Assembly: GCA_019638615.1 (NCBI GenBank)
Contig: JAHBTL010000013.1
Location: 62,001 to 126,000 of the forward strand
Direction: 5' to 3'
Source: Chitinophagaceae bacterium
GTDB taxonomy: Bacteria > Bacteroidota > Bacteroidia > Chitinophagales > Chitinophagaceae
DNA: 64,000 nt
Shown here: piece after piece, positions 26,561 to 34,486 of the stretch
How positions within the stretch are numbered: the stretch's first letter is position 1
Layout of the letters: every line of letters starts with the position of its first letter
Program-made: the position numbers and the translations under genes
The notes under the pieces: generated by a model
The model's database searches: none
What the model saw: the letters and a program-made list of their open reading frames with translations, nothing else
Told to the model about the DNA's origin: nothing

Positions 26561-26759
26561 ATTTCAGGTCATTACTGCGCCTATTCAACACATCATTGTG
26601 TTTGCACCCTGAAATAACAATCATTTATAGCGCCCACCTTAACCGGGCAAAAAATTAAAGCATAGTAAATAACTGATCATCCGCGCTTTCGCGGCAGCCG
26701 GTATTTTTTACTATACTCATTCTATAACCGCTCTTTGCAAGGGCATTAAAAATTTTCCT
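26561..26759 (+). promoter_or_regulatory. Long structured 5' leader of the GT20 fusion gene (candidate riboregulator)
   Basis: Two separate stem structures can be drawn. In the first, ATTTCAGG (26561-26568) pairs with CCTGAAAT (26608-26615) and encloses the hairpin AACACA/TGTGTT (26587-26602). In the second, ATAGTAAA (26662-26669) pairs with TTTACTAT (26707-26714) and encloses the GC hairpin CCGCG-CTTT-CGCGG (26681-26694). Between them GCCC (26632-26635) and GGGC (26645-26648) close a 9-nt loop containing TTAA, and the A-rich tail also holds TTAA, so a small pseudoknot is possible. No known riboswitch class is recognised. Confidence 0.4.
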
Positions 26760-28991
26760 ATGCTATTAGCTACAGACCTGGATGGAACATTTTTAGGAGG
26801 AAGACAGGCCGACAGACTGAAATTGTATCGTTTGATCAGAGAACAAAAAGATGTTCAACTGCTTTTTGTAACCGGGCGGGGAATAGAAAGTGTAATGCCC
26901 CTTCTCGACAATCCGGTTATTCCCGATCCTGATTATATTATTTGCGATGTGGGAGCTACTGTATTAAATGGCAAAACGCTGGAGCCGGTTCAGCCCATAC
27001 AATCTGAAATTGAAAAGAAATGGCCGGGAACAGTAGCGATCAGGAAAAAGCTGAGAAGAGTAAAAGGGCTTCGTCCCCAAATGGTATCCCAACAAAGGCG
27101 CTGTTCGTTTTTTTATGATGAAAATACCGACATAGAAATGGTGAAAAAAATAGCGGTGGATATGGGGCTGGATGTTTTATTGTCTGCCGGTAAGTTTTTA
27201 GATATCCTTCCTCAAAACACCAATAAGGGGTCTACTCTCAAAAAGCTGGCAGCCCTTATGCAATTCCCCGAAGAAAGGATATTGGTGGCCGGCGATACCT
27301 TAAATGATAAGTCGCTGTACGATACACACTATAAAGGTGTAGTGGTAGGCGCTGCAGAGCCCGCATTGCTTGACTATACTGCAAACATGCCGCATGTATT
27401 GCAGGCTTCGGCTTTGGGCGCGGGCGGTATACTGGAAAGCATGAAACATTTTCCGGAGTTCAAAAAGTTTGTAGTCCGCGAAGAAGAAAAAGCACAGGAT
27501 GCCCTTCCGGGAGATACACAACTGCTTGTAATGTATCACCGCCTCCCGTATGAGAGGAAAGAAATAGATGGAAAAGATCAAAAAGTTTCGCCGAAAAGCC
27601 CCAACGGCATCATTCCTTCATTGCTTGGTTTTTTCAGCAATGGGCGGAGCGGCTCCTGGATTGCATGGGAAGAAGTGAGCAATAAAAATATAAACCAGCC
27701 GGAAGACAGGTATATAGATGAGGAAAAATATCCCAACCTGCTGGCATCGAGCATTGCACTCACAAAAAAAGAAATAGAAGTATTTTACAAGCTGTTCTCG
27801 AAAGAGGCCTTTTGGCCGGTAATATTTTCATTTGCCGATAAAGTAAAATTCGATCATGAGCATTGGGAGCAATATGTAAAAGTAAACAGGATGTTCGCCG
27901 AAAAAGCTGCGGCCGATGCTGACAGGAATGCTACCATCTGGATACATGAATATAACTTATGGCTGGTTCCGGGCATGCTGCGTCAATTGCGCCCCGATGT
28001 AACAATCGGCTTCTTTCATCACACCGCTTTTCCCCCGGCCGATATTTTTAATATCATTCCCTGGCGGCGGGAAATTGTTGGCAGTTTGCTGCAATGCGAT
28101 TATATCGGCTTTCACATTCCACGTTACGTTGAAAATTTTGTAGATGTGGTCAAAAGCCATATACCGGTTAAAGTCATTTCAGAACAACCCAGCGCTGAGC
28201 GGTTTCTTACCTACAGTTGCGCCTTAGGCGTTGATAAGTGGGTCAGGGACATTGAAGCAGGCGACCGGAGAATAAAGCTCGGCGCCCATCCCGTAGGCAT
28301 TGATATGAAGAACATCCGGAGCATTTTTGCCGACACTCACACACAGCAACGGGTAAACGAATTAGAACAGCAAACGAAAGGAAAAAAAATAATTTTATCG
28401 GTTGAGCGCCTGGATTATGTAAAGGGACCGCTGGAAAAAATTTTGGCTTACGAATCATTCCTGGAGCAGAACCCTGATTACCACGGGAAAGTAGAGCTTA
28501 TCAACATTTGCACACCGCCGGCTTCTGGAATGAAAGTGTACGACAAAATATTAACCGACCTGGAACAGTCTATTGGCAGGATCAACGGCAAATACGCGAG
28601 GCTCGACTGGGTCCCGATCCGTTTCTTTTTCCGGTCGGTTCCGTTTGAAGAAGTGCTTACCTACTATGCCATTGCCGATGTTGCGTGGATAACACCGCTG
28701 CGCGATGGTTTAAACCTTGTTGCTAAAGAATACATAGCCGTTCAGGGATTAACAGAAAATGCAAACGGTGTATTGATCATTTCTGAATTTGCCGGAGCAT
28801 CGGTAGAGCTGCAATATGCAATAAGAACCAATCCTTATGACATGAAAGACATGGTGAACGGACTAGTGAACGCGCTGTCGCTGGATGACAATGAAAAAAG
28901 ACTGCGTATGCAGCGGTTGTTTGAGGTGGTACAGCATTACGATATTGATGAATGGGGCAAAACGTTTTTGCAGGAGCTGGAAACGGTATAG
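26760..28991 (+). CDS. Bifunctional HAD phosphatase-GT20 glycosyltransferase, glucosylglycerol-phosphate synthase/phosphatase-like
   Basis: A 743-residue fusion. Residues ~1-240 are a sucrose-phosphatase-like HAD phosphatase (LATDLDGTFLGG, VTGRG, NTNKGSTLKKL, VAGDTLNDKSLY). Residues ~250-743 are a family 20 glycosyltransferase (WIHEYNLWLVPGMLRQLRP, SVERLDYVKGPLEK, TPLRDGLNLVAKEYIA). The acceptor-side segment FFHHTAFPPADIFNIIPWR and ISEFAGASVEL look more like GgpS than the trehalose enzyme OtsA, which reads more like FLHIPFPSSEIF and SQFAGAANEL. The order and size match the single-protein GgpPS described in Stenotrophomonas, which makes the osmolyte glucosylglycerol from ADP-glucose and glycerol 3-phosphate. 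Trehalose-phosphate synthase is the alternative. A long structured leader precedes it. Confidence 0.75.
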   Translation: MLLATDLDGTFLGGRQADRLKLYRLIREQKDVQLLFVTGRGIESVMPLLDNPVIPDPDYIICDVGATVLNGKTLEPVQPIQSEIEKKWPGTVAIRKKLRRVKGLRPQMVSQQRRCSFFYDENTDIEMVKKIAVDMGLDVLLSAGKFLDILPQNTNKGSTLKKLAALMQFPEERILVAGDTLNDKSLYDTHYKGVVVGAAEPALLDYTANMPHVLQASALGAGGILESMKHFPEFKKFVVREEEKAQDALPGDTQLLVMYHRLPYERKEIDGKDQKVSPKSPNGIIPSLLGFFSNGRSGSWIAWEEVSNKNINQPEDRYIDEEKYPNLLASSIALTKKEIEVFYKLFSKEAFWPVIFSFADKVKFDHEHWEQYVKVNRMFAEKAAADADRNATIWIHEYNLWLVPGMLRQLRPDVTIGFFHHTAFPPADIFNIIPWRREIVGSLLQCDYIGFHIPRYVENFVDVVKSHIPVKVISEQPSAERFLTYSCALGVDKWVRDIEAGDRRIKLGAHPVGIDMKNIRSIFADTHTQQRVNELEQQTKGKKIILSVERLDYVKGPLEKILAYESFLEQNPDYHGKVELINICTPPASGMKVYDKILTDLEQSIGRINGKYARLDWVPIRFFFRSVPFEEVLTYYAIADVAWITPLRDGLNLVAKEYIAVQGLTENANGVLIISEFAGASVELQYAIRTNPYDMKDMVNGLVNALSLDDNEKRLRMQRLFEVVQHYDIDEWGKTFLQELETV

Positions 28992-29110
28992 GGTGGTATA
29001 AGGTGGAAGGTTGAGGGCATAAGGCACAGAATCGTTAATGTAGGGGCAAGGCATACCTTGCCCCTACATTAACGCAAACCAAAAACAACAAACCATAAAC
29101 TCCACACCCT
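28992..29110. repeat. Palindromic repeat downstream of the GT20 fusion
   Basis: GTTAATGTAGGGGCAAGG (29034-29051) and CCTTGCCCCTACATTAAC (29056-29073) form a perfect 18-bp stem with loop CATA. There is no T-run, so it could block exonucleases or polymerase from either side without being a classical terminator. It is followed by word-type sequence, including CAAACCATAAACT (29089-29101), shared exactly with the sprA-side repeat. Confidence 0.7.
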
Positions 29111-29198
29111 CCACCCTGTTTTAACATTGCTGCAACAAAACAAATTCATGCGGTTAAACAGCATTGACTGTTATTTGCAATGGATTAAGCTTATACCG

Positions 29199-29747
29199 AT
29201 GCGCAAAACCCTGCTGCTGTTTTTATACATTGCTTTCTCATTCTGTGGCTACACGCAACAAAGCGATTTTATTTCACTTAAAAAAAAGAACGGGCGCACT
29301 GTTAAAAGTTATTTTAAAGGAGTGCCATTTGAATTTGTGCACAGCAATGGGTCTGCAGTAAGCGGCATCATAGACAGGGTATACAACGATACCGTATTTA
29401 TGATACTGTATGATGTGCGAATGTCGCCTACTTTCTGGGGCACCAGGGCGCCTGATACAATTGCTAAATATGATCTTCGCTTTCATTACAAAGAAATAGC
29501 GGCGATCCCCAAACCGGCCAAAGGCTTTGAATTTGTGCGGAACGGCACCCTGTTCATGATTGGCGGCGGGGGATATGCCTTCCTCCATACTTTTAACGGG
29601 CTCATTCAAAAAAAGGAAATAAGCCCTCCCGTTATTGCCATTTCGGGCGGTGTAGCGTTACTGGGGTTTGGTATGAAGAAACTGCGTAAATACTATTACT
29701 TCATAGGGAAAAGACATACGATTGAATATGTAAAAATGACTTCGTAA
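29199..29747 (+). CDS. Small exported protein of unknown function
   Basis: A 182-residue protein from the ATG at 29199, where a signal peptide begins (RKTLLLFLYIAFSFCGYTQ). A longer reading frame upstream lacks a sensible N-terminus. The body has alternating short beta strands (KKNGRTVKSYFKGVPFEF, GIIDRVYNDTVFMILYDV, KYDLRFHYKEIAAIP). It ends with two hydrophobic glycine-rich segments (GTLFMIGGGGYAFLHTF, VIAISGGVALLGFGMKKL) that could be paired membrane or hairpin helices. The family is not recognised. The hydrophobic C-terminal part suggests a periplasmic or envelope location. Confidence 0.65.
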   Translation: MRKTLLLFLYIAFSFCGYTQQSDFISLKKKNGRTVKSYFKGVPFEFVHSNGSAVSGIIDRVYNDTVFMILYDVRMSPTFWGTRAPDTIAKYDLRFHYKEIAAIPKPAKGFEFVRNGTLFMIGGGGYAFLHTFNGLIQKKEISPPVIAISGGVALLGFGMKKLRKYYYFIGKRHTIEYVKMTS

Positions 29748-29751
29748 CGGG

Positions 29752-30072
29752 GGTATTTCAATTTTTCGCGCTATGTAAATTTTCCGGTCGGTGGGGCACC
29801 ATAGCCGTCAACTTAAGCCCGAAGGGCTTGAATTTGAATAGCCCCCAACTTTGTTGGGGGACAACAATGCCGAAGTTTTGTTGAACCCCGTAGGGATTCA
29901 ATGTAAAATTGTCGCAAATATACCACCGGTTACACCGATGGCTATTCAAATTAAACCCCATTCGGGGTATTTAAGCGCCAGATTTCCTAAGTTGACGGCT
30001 ATGGTGCCCCACCGACCAGTAGTGGATCCTACAGGCGGGTGTCGCCACCCGCCCCCGAAAAATTGAAATACC
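29752..30072. repeat. 321-bp nested palindrome (multi-arm inverted repeat)
   Basis: Three exact inverted pairs are nested concentrically. The outer arms are 17 bp (29752-29768 with 30056-30072). The middle arms are 30 bp (29786-29815 with 29988-30017). The inner arms are 13 bp (29831-29843 with 29940-29952). Inside and between them are smaller hairpins: GCCCGAAGGGC, the CCCCCAAC/GTTGGGGG stem, ACCCCATTCGGGGT, and GGCGGGTG-TCGC-CACCCGCC at 30034-30053. No open reading frame of note is present. It resembles a non-autonomous mobile element or REP-type cluster rather than a terminator. Confidence 0.75.
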
Positions 30073-30108
30073 TCCTTTCGTAACAGAAAATACTTTGGCA
30101 AAATGCAA

Positions 30109-30136
30109 TTGTTTATTTTGCAGCCTTATAATTTTG
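30109..30136 (+). promoter_or_regulatory. Near-leaderless promoter of mtgA
   Basis: A TTG at 30109-30111, a 17-nt spacer and an exact -7 element TAATTTTG at 30129-30136 fit the Bacteroidota consensus. The TTG start codon of mtgA begins only 4 nt later, at 30141. The transcript would thus start on or next to the initiation codon. Confidence 0.5.
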
Positions 30137-30140
30137 TGTT

Positions 30141-30893
30141 TTGAAGAACTTTTTGTCAAGGTGGTGGAGGTTTTTAAAAAGATTATTTCTCTTTCTTTTT
30201 ATAGCACAGTTCATCTACATCATTTTACTTAAATGGATGGATCCGCCTTTTACGCTCACACAGTTGGGAAGCTGGATAAGCGGCGAAGGGCTGAAACGGG
30301 ACTATGTTTCCGCAGAACAAATGTCGCCGTATGCGGGACTTGCCGTCATTGCTTCGGAAGACCAGCTCTTTCCTGATCACAATGGCTTTGACTGGAAAAG
30401 CATACAAAAAGCCATCGCTAAAAATCAAAAAAAGAAAAACCGCATTGCAGGGGCGTCTACCATCAGCCAGCAGGTAGCTAAAAATGTTTTTTTGTGGCAA
30501 AGCCGTGATTGGCTGCGCAAAGGACTTGAGGTATATTTTACTTTTATGATAGAATGGATCTGGGGCAAAAAACGGATACTGGAAGTATACCTGAATGTAG
30601 CGGAAATGGGTAAAGGTATATTTGGCATAGAAGCCGCATCGCAGGCTTATTTCAAAAAGCCGGCATTAAAACTCAGCCGAACGGAAGCTGCCATGATCGC
30701 CGCCTGTTTGCCTAATCCTGTAAAATATACGGTTAAGCCTATGTCTAAAGTGGTGAGTGTACGGTATCCCTGGGTACTCATGCAAATGAGCAACCTGGAC
30801 GGCGATCCTGACATTCAGCAACTGTTGCCGGGTCCTTCATCCAAATCACCATCTAAGCAAAACGCTGCCCCAGGTAAACCCGCTGCCAAATGA
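30141..30893 (+). CDS. Monofunctional peptidoglycan glycosyltransferase MtgA
   Basis: A 250-residue family GT51 enzyme that polymerises lipid II into glycan strands outside the inner membrane. After a short basic start there is one transmembrane helix (FLFLFIAQFIYIILL, about 16-30). The catalytic region shows ASEDQLFPDHNGFDW (first Glu), GASTISQQVAKNVFLW and RILEVYLNVAEMGKGIFGIEAA. No transpeptidase domain follows; the tail is a low-complexity, Ser/Pro/Lys-rich stretch. The start is a TTG at 30141, supported by the promoter just ahead and by the family N-terminus. The last 48 bp overlap the convergent KASIII gene. Confidence 0.92.
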   Translation: MKNFLSRWWRFLKRLFLFLFIAQFIYIILLKWMDPPFTLTQLGSWISGEGLKRDYVSAEQMSPYAGLAVIASEDQLFPDHNGFDWKSIQKAIAKNQKKKNRIAGASTISQQVAKNVFLWQSRDWLRKGLEVYFTFMIEWIWGKKRILEVYLNVAEMGKGIFGIEAASQAYFKKPALKLSRTEAAMIAACLPNPVKYTVKPMSKVVSVRYPWVLMQMSNLDGDPDIQQLLPGPSSKSPSKQNAAPGKPAAK

Positions 30894-31895
30894 CGCGAGG
30901 CTGACCAGGTCATGTTCTTTTATCTTCCCTTCTTCCCAGGCTTCACATAATGCCAGCGGAATAGAGGCTGACGTAGTATTTCCGTATCGCTGAATATTGT
31001 TGTATACTTTATCATCACCCAAACCCAGCTTTTGCTGTACAAACTGGCTGATACGGAGGTTAGCCTGGTGCGGAATAAACATGTCAATATCAGAAGGCTT
31101 CAGCCCGTTTGCATCAAGTGATTCTATTACTGTTTCAGGAATTTTAACTACGGCTTTTTTAAAAACCGATGGGCCATCCATAAAAGGAAAATTCTGCGCC
31201 TTGTCTATCATGGCATGGCTCATAAACATTTCTCCAATGTTCGCATCATCAAAATCCGCCAGTTTCTGATCCGTCCAGTGATTGGCGTGCGTGCCGGGAT
31301 TGTACATGGCAAGCAGCTCCGCGCTTTCGCCATCGCAATGCAGATGTGTGCTTAAAATGCCGCGTGTTTCATCTTTGGCTGGTTGTAAAACCACGGCTCC
31401 CGCGCCATCCCCAAAAATAACCGATACATTTCTGCCGCGCGTGCTGAAATCGAGTCCGAAAGAATGCTTATCGCTTCCTATGACCAGTATGTTTTTGTAC
31501 ATGCCCGACCGGATGTACTGGTCGCCGACACTCAGCGCATATACAAAACCACTGCATTGGTTCCTTACATCCAGCGCTCCTATTTCTTTCATTTTTAAAG
31601 CTCGTTGCACCAGCACCCCACAGCCGGGAAAATAATAATCGGGACTTAATGTAGCAAATATGATAAAATCTATATCCTGCGGGGTAATACCAGCCCGGTC
31701 TATGGCAACCCTTGCAGCTTCAACTCCCATGGTGGTAGTCGTTTCCTGCGTCCGATGCGCATATCTCCTTTCTTTAATACCGGTACGTTCCTGTATCCAT
31801 TCATCGCTGGTATCCATGTATTGTTGAAGATCGCGATTGGTAACAATCTGTTCGGGAACATATTTTCCGATACCGGCAATGATTGTACGAAACAT
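30846..31895 (-). CDS. Second 3-oxoacyl-ACP synthase III (KASIII)-type protein
   Basis: A 349-residue KASIII paralogue. The triad residues are in DVRNQCSGFVYAL (Cys), IPHQANLRIS (His) and QRYGNTTSASIP (Asn). It differs from the first FabH by a longer middle region (about 185-240) with YNPGTHANHWTDQKLADFD. The ATG at 31895 is used; a TTG three codons upstream is less likely. It is the last gene of a six-gene minus-strand operon led by an ArsR-type repressor and including an ACP phosphodiesterase. This suggests a specialised, regulated condensing role rather than housekeeping initiation. It overlaps mtgA tail to tail by 48 bp. Confidence 0.88.
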   Translation of the reverse strand: MFRTIIAGIGKYVPEQIVTNRDLQQYMDTSDEWIQERTGIKERRYAHRTQETTTTMGVEAARVAIDRAGITPQDIDFIIFATLSPDYYFPGCGVLVQRALKMKEIGALDVRNQCSGFVYALSVGDQYIRSGMYKNILVIGSDKHSFGLDFSTRGRNVSVIFGDGAGAVVLQPAKDETRGILSTHLHCDGESAELLAMYNPGTHANHWTDQKLADFDDANIGEMFMSHAMIDKAQNFPFMDGPSVFKKAVVKIPETVIESLDANGLKPSDIDMFIPHQANLRISQFVQQKLGLGDDKVYNNIQRYGNTTSASIPLALCEAWEEGKIKEHDLVSLASFGSGFTWGSVLLRW

Positions 31896-31909
31896 AGCAA
31901 GCAATTTAA

Positions 31910-32563
31910 TTACCTGTTAATACTGACCGGAAGCGCCACCTTAGAATGATCCCACCCGATCCAAAGATTGGCCCCGTCTTTTCCCGGCTGCGGTTCAATA
32001 GTAAATGCTTCAATCGAGGCATTTTCATGCATAACCGGTAACGTGAATTTAAATATATCTTTTTCTTTATCAAACTTTAAGCCCCAGCTATACAGATCGC
32101 TGTTTAATACAATCGTCCATTCGTCGGGCTGGGGAATGCAATACATAATATATCTCCCCTTCGGAACCTTTACCTCCTGGATACGCACATCGCTGAAAAA
32201 TTCTATTTCAGTTGCTTCATTCGCCCCCAAACGCCAGGGTTCGCCATATTTAACAAGAGAACCGAATATTATACGGCCATTCCGTTGCGGACGACTGTAA
32301 AATACACGGAACAGAGGTGGGGTATTCAGGGCACCCATCATTTTTAGCTTAGGGTACTCAGCCGGAAAATAAACCACATCCATGGGAGATTTATCAAGGA
32401 GCACAGAATTGTTGTTACGATCTGCTACCGGCAATGGAATTAAACTGTCCGATTGGCTTAAGGGTGGTTTTATATCTGTCTGCCGGCTGTTATTGCAAGC
32501 CATTACTGAAAGAACAAAAAGGCATGCTGCAATACAACTGGTTTTGCCCGGTCTGTCAACCAT
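31910..32563 (-). CDS. DUF2911 lipoprotein
   Basis: A 217-residue DUF2911 protein of unknown function. From the ATG at 32563 it has a lipoprotein signal ending in LSVMACNN, so it is probably an anchored envelope protein. The DUF2911 core is recognised by SPMDVVYFPAEYPKLK and by the block WRLGANEATEIEFF that is nearly identical in the next gene upstream. PKGRYIMYCIPQPDEWTIVLN follows. It is a tandem paralogue of the gene ending at 32574, 10 bp away, and is followed after 14 bp by the second KASIII. The extra N-terminal ~55 residues, compared with its sister, hold a Ser/Asn-rich linker. Confidence 0.8.
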   Translation of the reverse strand: MVDRPGKTSCIAACLFVLSVMACNNSRQTDIKPPLSQSDSLIPLPVADRNNNSVLLDKSPMDVVYFPAEYPKLKMMGALNTPPLFRVFYSRPQRNGRIIFGSLVKYGEPWRLGANEATEIEFFSDVRIQEVKVPKGRYIMYCIPQPDEWTIVLNSDLYSWGLKFDKEKDIFKFTLPVMHENASIEAFTIEPQPGKDGANLWIGWDHSKVALPVSINR

Positions 32564-32573
32564 TCTTTTAATA

Positions 32574-33134
32574 TTATAATGTAATAGGCAAGCTGGTTTT
32601 AACATCCTCCCAGGCCATTAATAAGTTTACACCGCTGCCTGCTTTCTCAAACATCATGGTAAAAACCTCTACAGGCTGTTTTGTTTTTTCTGTTTTTACA
32701 TCGGTTCTTAATACGTCTTTTTTAATATCGTAGGCAAACGATCCCCATACATCGGTATCCTTGTTCAGGATGATCGTCCATTTATTTTCCAGCGGAATTG
32801 CATATAAAGTGTAACGCCCCTTTTTTACTTTGGTACCGGCAATTTTTACGTCTGTAAAAAAATCAATTTCGGTTGCTTCGTTGGCACCCAGGCGCCAAAC
32901 TGTTCCATATTCAACCAGTTCGCCGAAAACCTTCCTGTTCTTTTTTAAGGGACGGCTGTAAATTACTTTTACAACAGGTATTTCCGGCGCGGACTTCCTG
33001 ATCTTCAATACGGGATAGTCAACCGGGTAATAAATCATATCCATAGGGGAATTGTCCAGCGGAGTCCAGCTATCCTGGGCAGCAACAAAAATTACCCCAA
33101 AACAAAAAACAGGCAAAAAGAATATCTTTTTCAT
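32574..33134 (-). CDS. DUF2911 exported protein
   Basis: A 186-residue DUF2911 protein. The ATG at 33134 begins a signal peptide (KKIFFLPVFCFGVIFVAAQ) cleaved after AAQ rather than lipidated, so this copy is likely periplasmic and soluble while its sister is anchored. The DUF2911 core shares SPMDMIYYPVDYPVLK, WRLGANEATEIDFF and KKGRYTLYAIPLENKWTIILN with its neighbour. The pair arose by tandem duplication. Biochemical function is unknown for the family. It is co-directional with the ACP phosphodiesterase 57 bp upstream. Confidence 0.8.
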   Translation of the reverse strand: MKKIFFLPVFCFGVIFVAAQDSWTPLDNSPMDMIYYPVDYPVLKIRKSAPEIPVVKVIYSRPLKKNRKVFGELVEYGTVWRLGANEATEIDFFTDVKIAGTKVKKGRYTLYAIPLENKWTIILNKDTDVWGSFAYDIKKDVLRTDVKTEKTKQPVEVFTMMFEKAGSGVNLLMAWEDVKTSLPITL

Positions 33135-33191
33135 AACGATGATTGACAAATGTACAAGATTGCATGCTGAAGGAAAAGAGGAATAGTTTTA

Positions 33192-33791
33192 TTACATTTT
33201 ATTCGGGAATGCTGCAACAAACTGTTCCCACGCAAATGTTTTGATTTCGGGGAAAAATTCAATATAATAATTGTGAAAGGATTGATAATGTTGTTCGAAT
33301 ATTGCAAAGGCGGTTTCGCTTTCGGTCAAATAAGCGGCACGGTGTACCAGCCCCCTGAAACTGTTTCGTATACCATGCATATATTGGTAATTAAACAACC
33401 AGTTCTGCCTTTTCATATAGGGAAACATATGGCGGAACCGGAGCGGGAAAACAGCTTCGTACGGCTCCAGTAAGGTGTAGGTTGTTTCAGAAAACTTCAG
33501 CAATCCCGGCTCGCCAAATTGCGGGGCGTCCAGGGCAAGAAAATGATCGTATACAATGTCTATAAAAGCGCCTGCATATAACCCATATTGAGGACGAAAA
33601 AATTGTTTGGCTGCTTTTGTGGCCCTGTGCGCGTCGGTAAACGCATCGATCGCCCGGTGAATGGCTATCCCCTTTTGAATGTTTTCAGCATATTCAAACT
33701 TTTGTTTTCCTTTTACAAAATCACTGATCATGTTGCCCACCAACACTTCAGGATGATTAAACGATAAGTATGCGTGGGCGAGGTAATTCAT
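33192..33791 (-). CDS. ACP phosphodiesterase (acyl carrier protein hydrolase, AcpH-like)
   Basis: A 199-residue DUF479/AcpH-family protein. Such enzymes remove the 4'-phosphopantetheine arm from holo-ACP, an HD-type metallohydrolase activity. Family features are the N-terminus MNYLAHAYLSF with GNMISDFVKG, the metal-region KGIAIHRAIDAFTDAH, and AGAFIDIVYDHFLA. The gene lies in the SdpR-led operon together with a KASIII gene, linking it to acyl-carrier metabolism. Start is ATG at 33791, 8 bp after the SdpI-like gene ends. Confidence 0.85.
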   Translation of the reverse strand: MNYLAHAYLSFNHPEVLVGNMISDFVKGKQKFEYAENIQKGIAIHRAIDAFTDAHRATKAAKQFFRPQYGLYAGAFIDIVYDHFLALDAPQFGEPGLLKFSETTYTLLEPYEAVFPLRFRHMFPYMKRQNWLFNYQYMHGIRNSFRGLVHRAAYLTESETAFAIFEQHYQSFHNYYIEFFPEIKTFAWEQFVAAFPNKM

Positions 33792-33799
33792 TGCTGCTG

Positions 33800-34468
33800 C
33801 TAATTAAGATGATTGTGATTTTTTAAGACTAATGAAAACAATACCGGTACAATGGTAAGTAATGCCGTGAATATGACAAAAGCAACAAATGCCTGGCTGT
33901 AAGGTAAAACCAAACATAGCAGGGCCATTAAAAGCCCTCCGACAAACCAAATTTTGGCCGCGAAGCGATGTGTTCTTTTCCAGTTATACTCGCTGTTGAG
34001 CGTAGAAGGTATACGTATCCCCACCATGCTGTTGGGTTTGATATTATACATATAGTTGCCTATTAAACAATAAAGCAGCCCTACTGTCACAAAAGCAAAT
34101 TTTCCTCCGAAAGCTGTTATACCGTTTTTTAAAGTATGAATGGAGAACATCGAATACAATGTTATTGCGCACAAAAAAATGCTTATACCCACCGCCAGTT
34201 TGGCAATAACAGACCTGTTTTCATTTGCATACTTTTTATTTGGCCCCAACCTGTGTGCATTGATCACCAAATAATAGACACCAATGTTAAGCGCCGTTAA
34301 AAACAGCACAAACCCCATAAATTCAGTTTTGGTGCCATAACGATCCACCTCGCCCTGTAAATTAAAATGCATAGGTAAGGTAGGAGGCAGCCTGCTCCAT
34401 ATAATTGCCAGGTAAACAAGCGGGCACAGAAGAATAAACCATACAAGCAATGTCATTCTTTTTTTCAT
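33800..34468 (-). CDS. SdpI-family membrane protein (DUF1648 plus SdpI domain)
   Basis: A 222-residue inner-membrane protein with about six hydrophobic segments. The N-terminal DUF1648 signature is LPPTLPMHFNLQGEVDRYG. The SdpI signature is NSMVGIRIPSTLNSEYNWKRTHRFAAKIW. In Bacillus subtilis SdpI confers immunity to the killing factor SdpC and signals to the ArsR-type repressor SdpR. Here the SdpR-like gene sits immediately upstream (18 bp), but no SdpC toxin gene is visible. It may be a general envelope-stress module. Confidence 0.85.
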   Translation of the reverse strand: MKKRMTLLVWFILLCPLVYLAIIWSRLPPTLPMHFNLQGEVDRYGTKTEFMGFVLFLTALNIGVYYLVINAHRLGPNKKYANENRSVIAKLAVGISIFLCAITLYSMFSIHTLKNGITAFGGKFAFVTVGLLYCLIGNYMYNIKPNSMVGIRIPSTLNSEYNWKRTHRFAAKIWFVGGLLMALLCLVLPYSQAFVAFVIFTALLTIVPVLFSLVLKNHNHLN

Positions 34469-34486
34469 ATACGTATTTTATTTTTT

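Noticed and set aside
26760-28991. Calling the fusion a trehalose-6-phosphate synthase/phosphatase
   Set aside because: Domain order (phosphatase first) and acceptor-site motifs match GgpPS better; kept only as an alternative.
29752-30072. CRISPR array or tRNA cluster
   Set aside because: Arms are inverted rather than direct repeats with spacers, and no tRNA cloverleaf or T-loop sequence is found.
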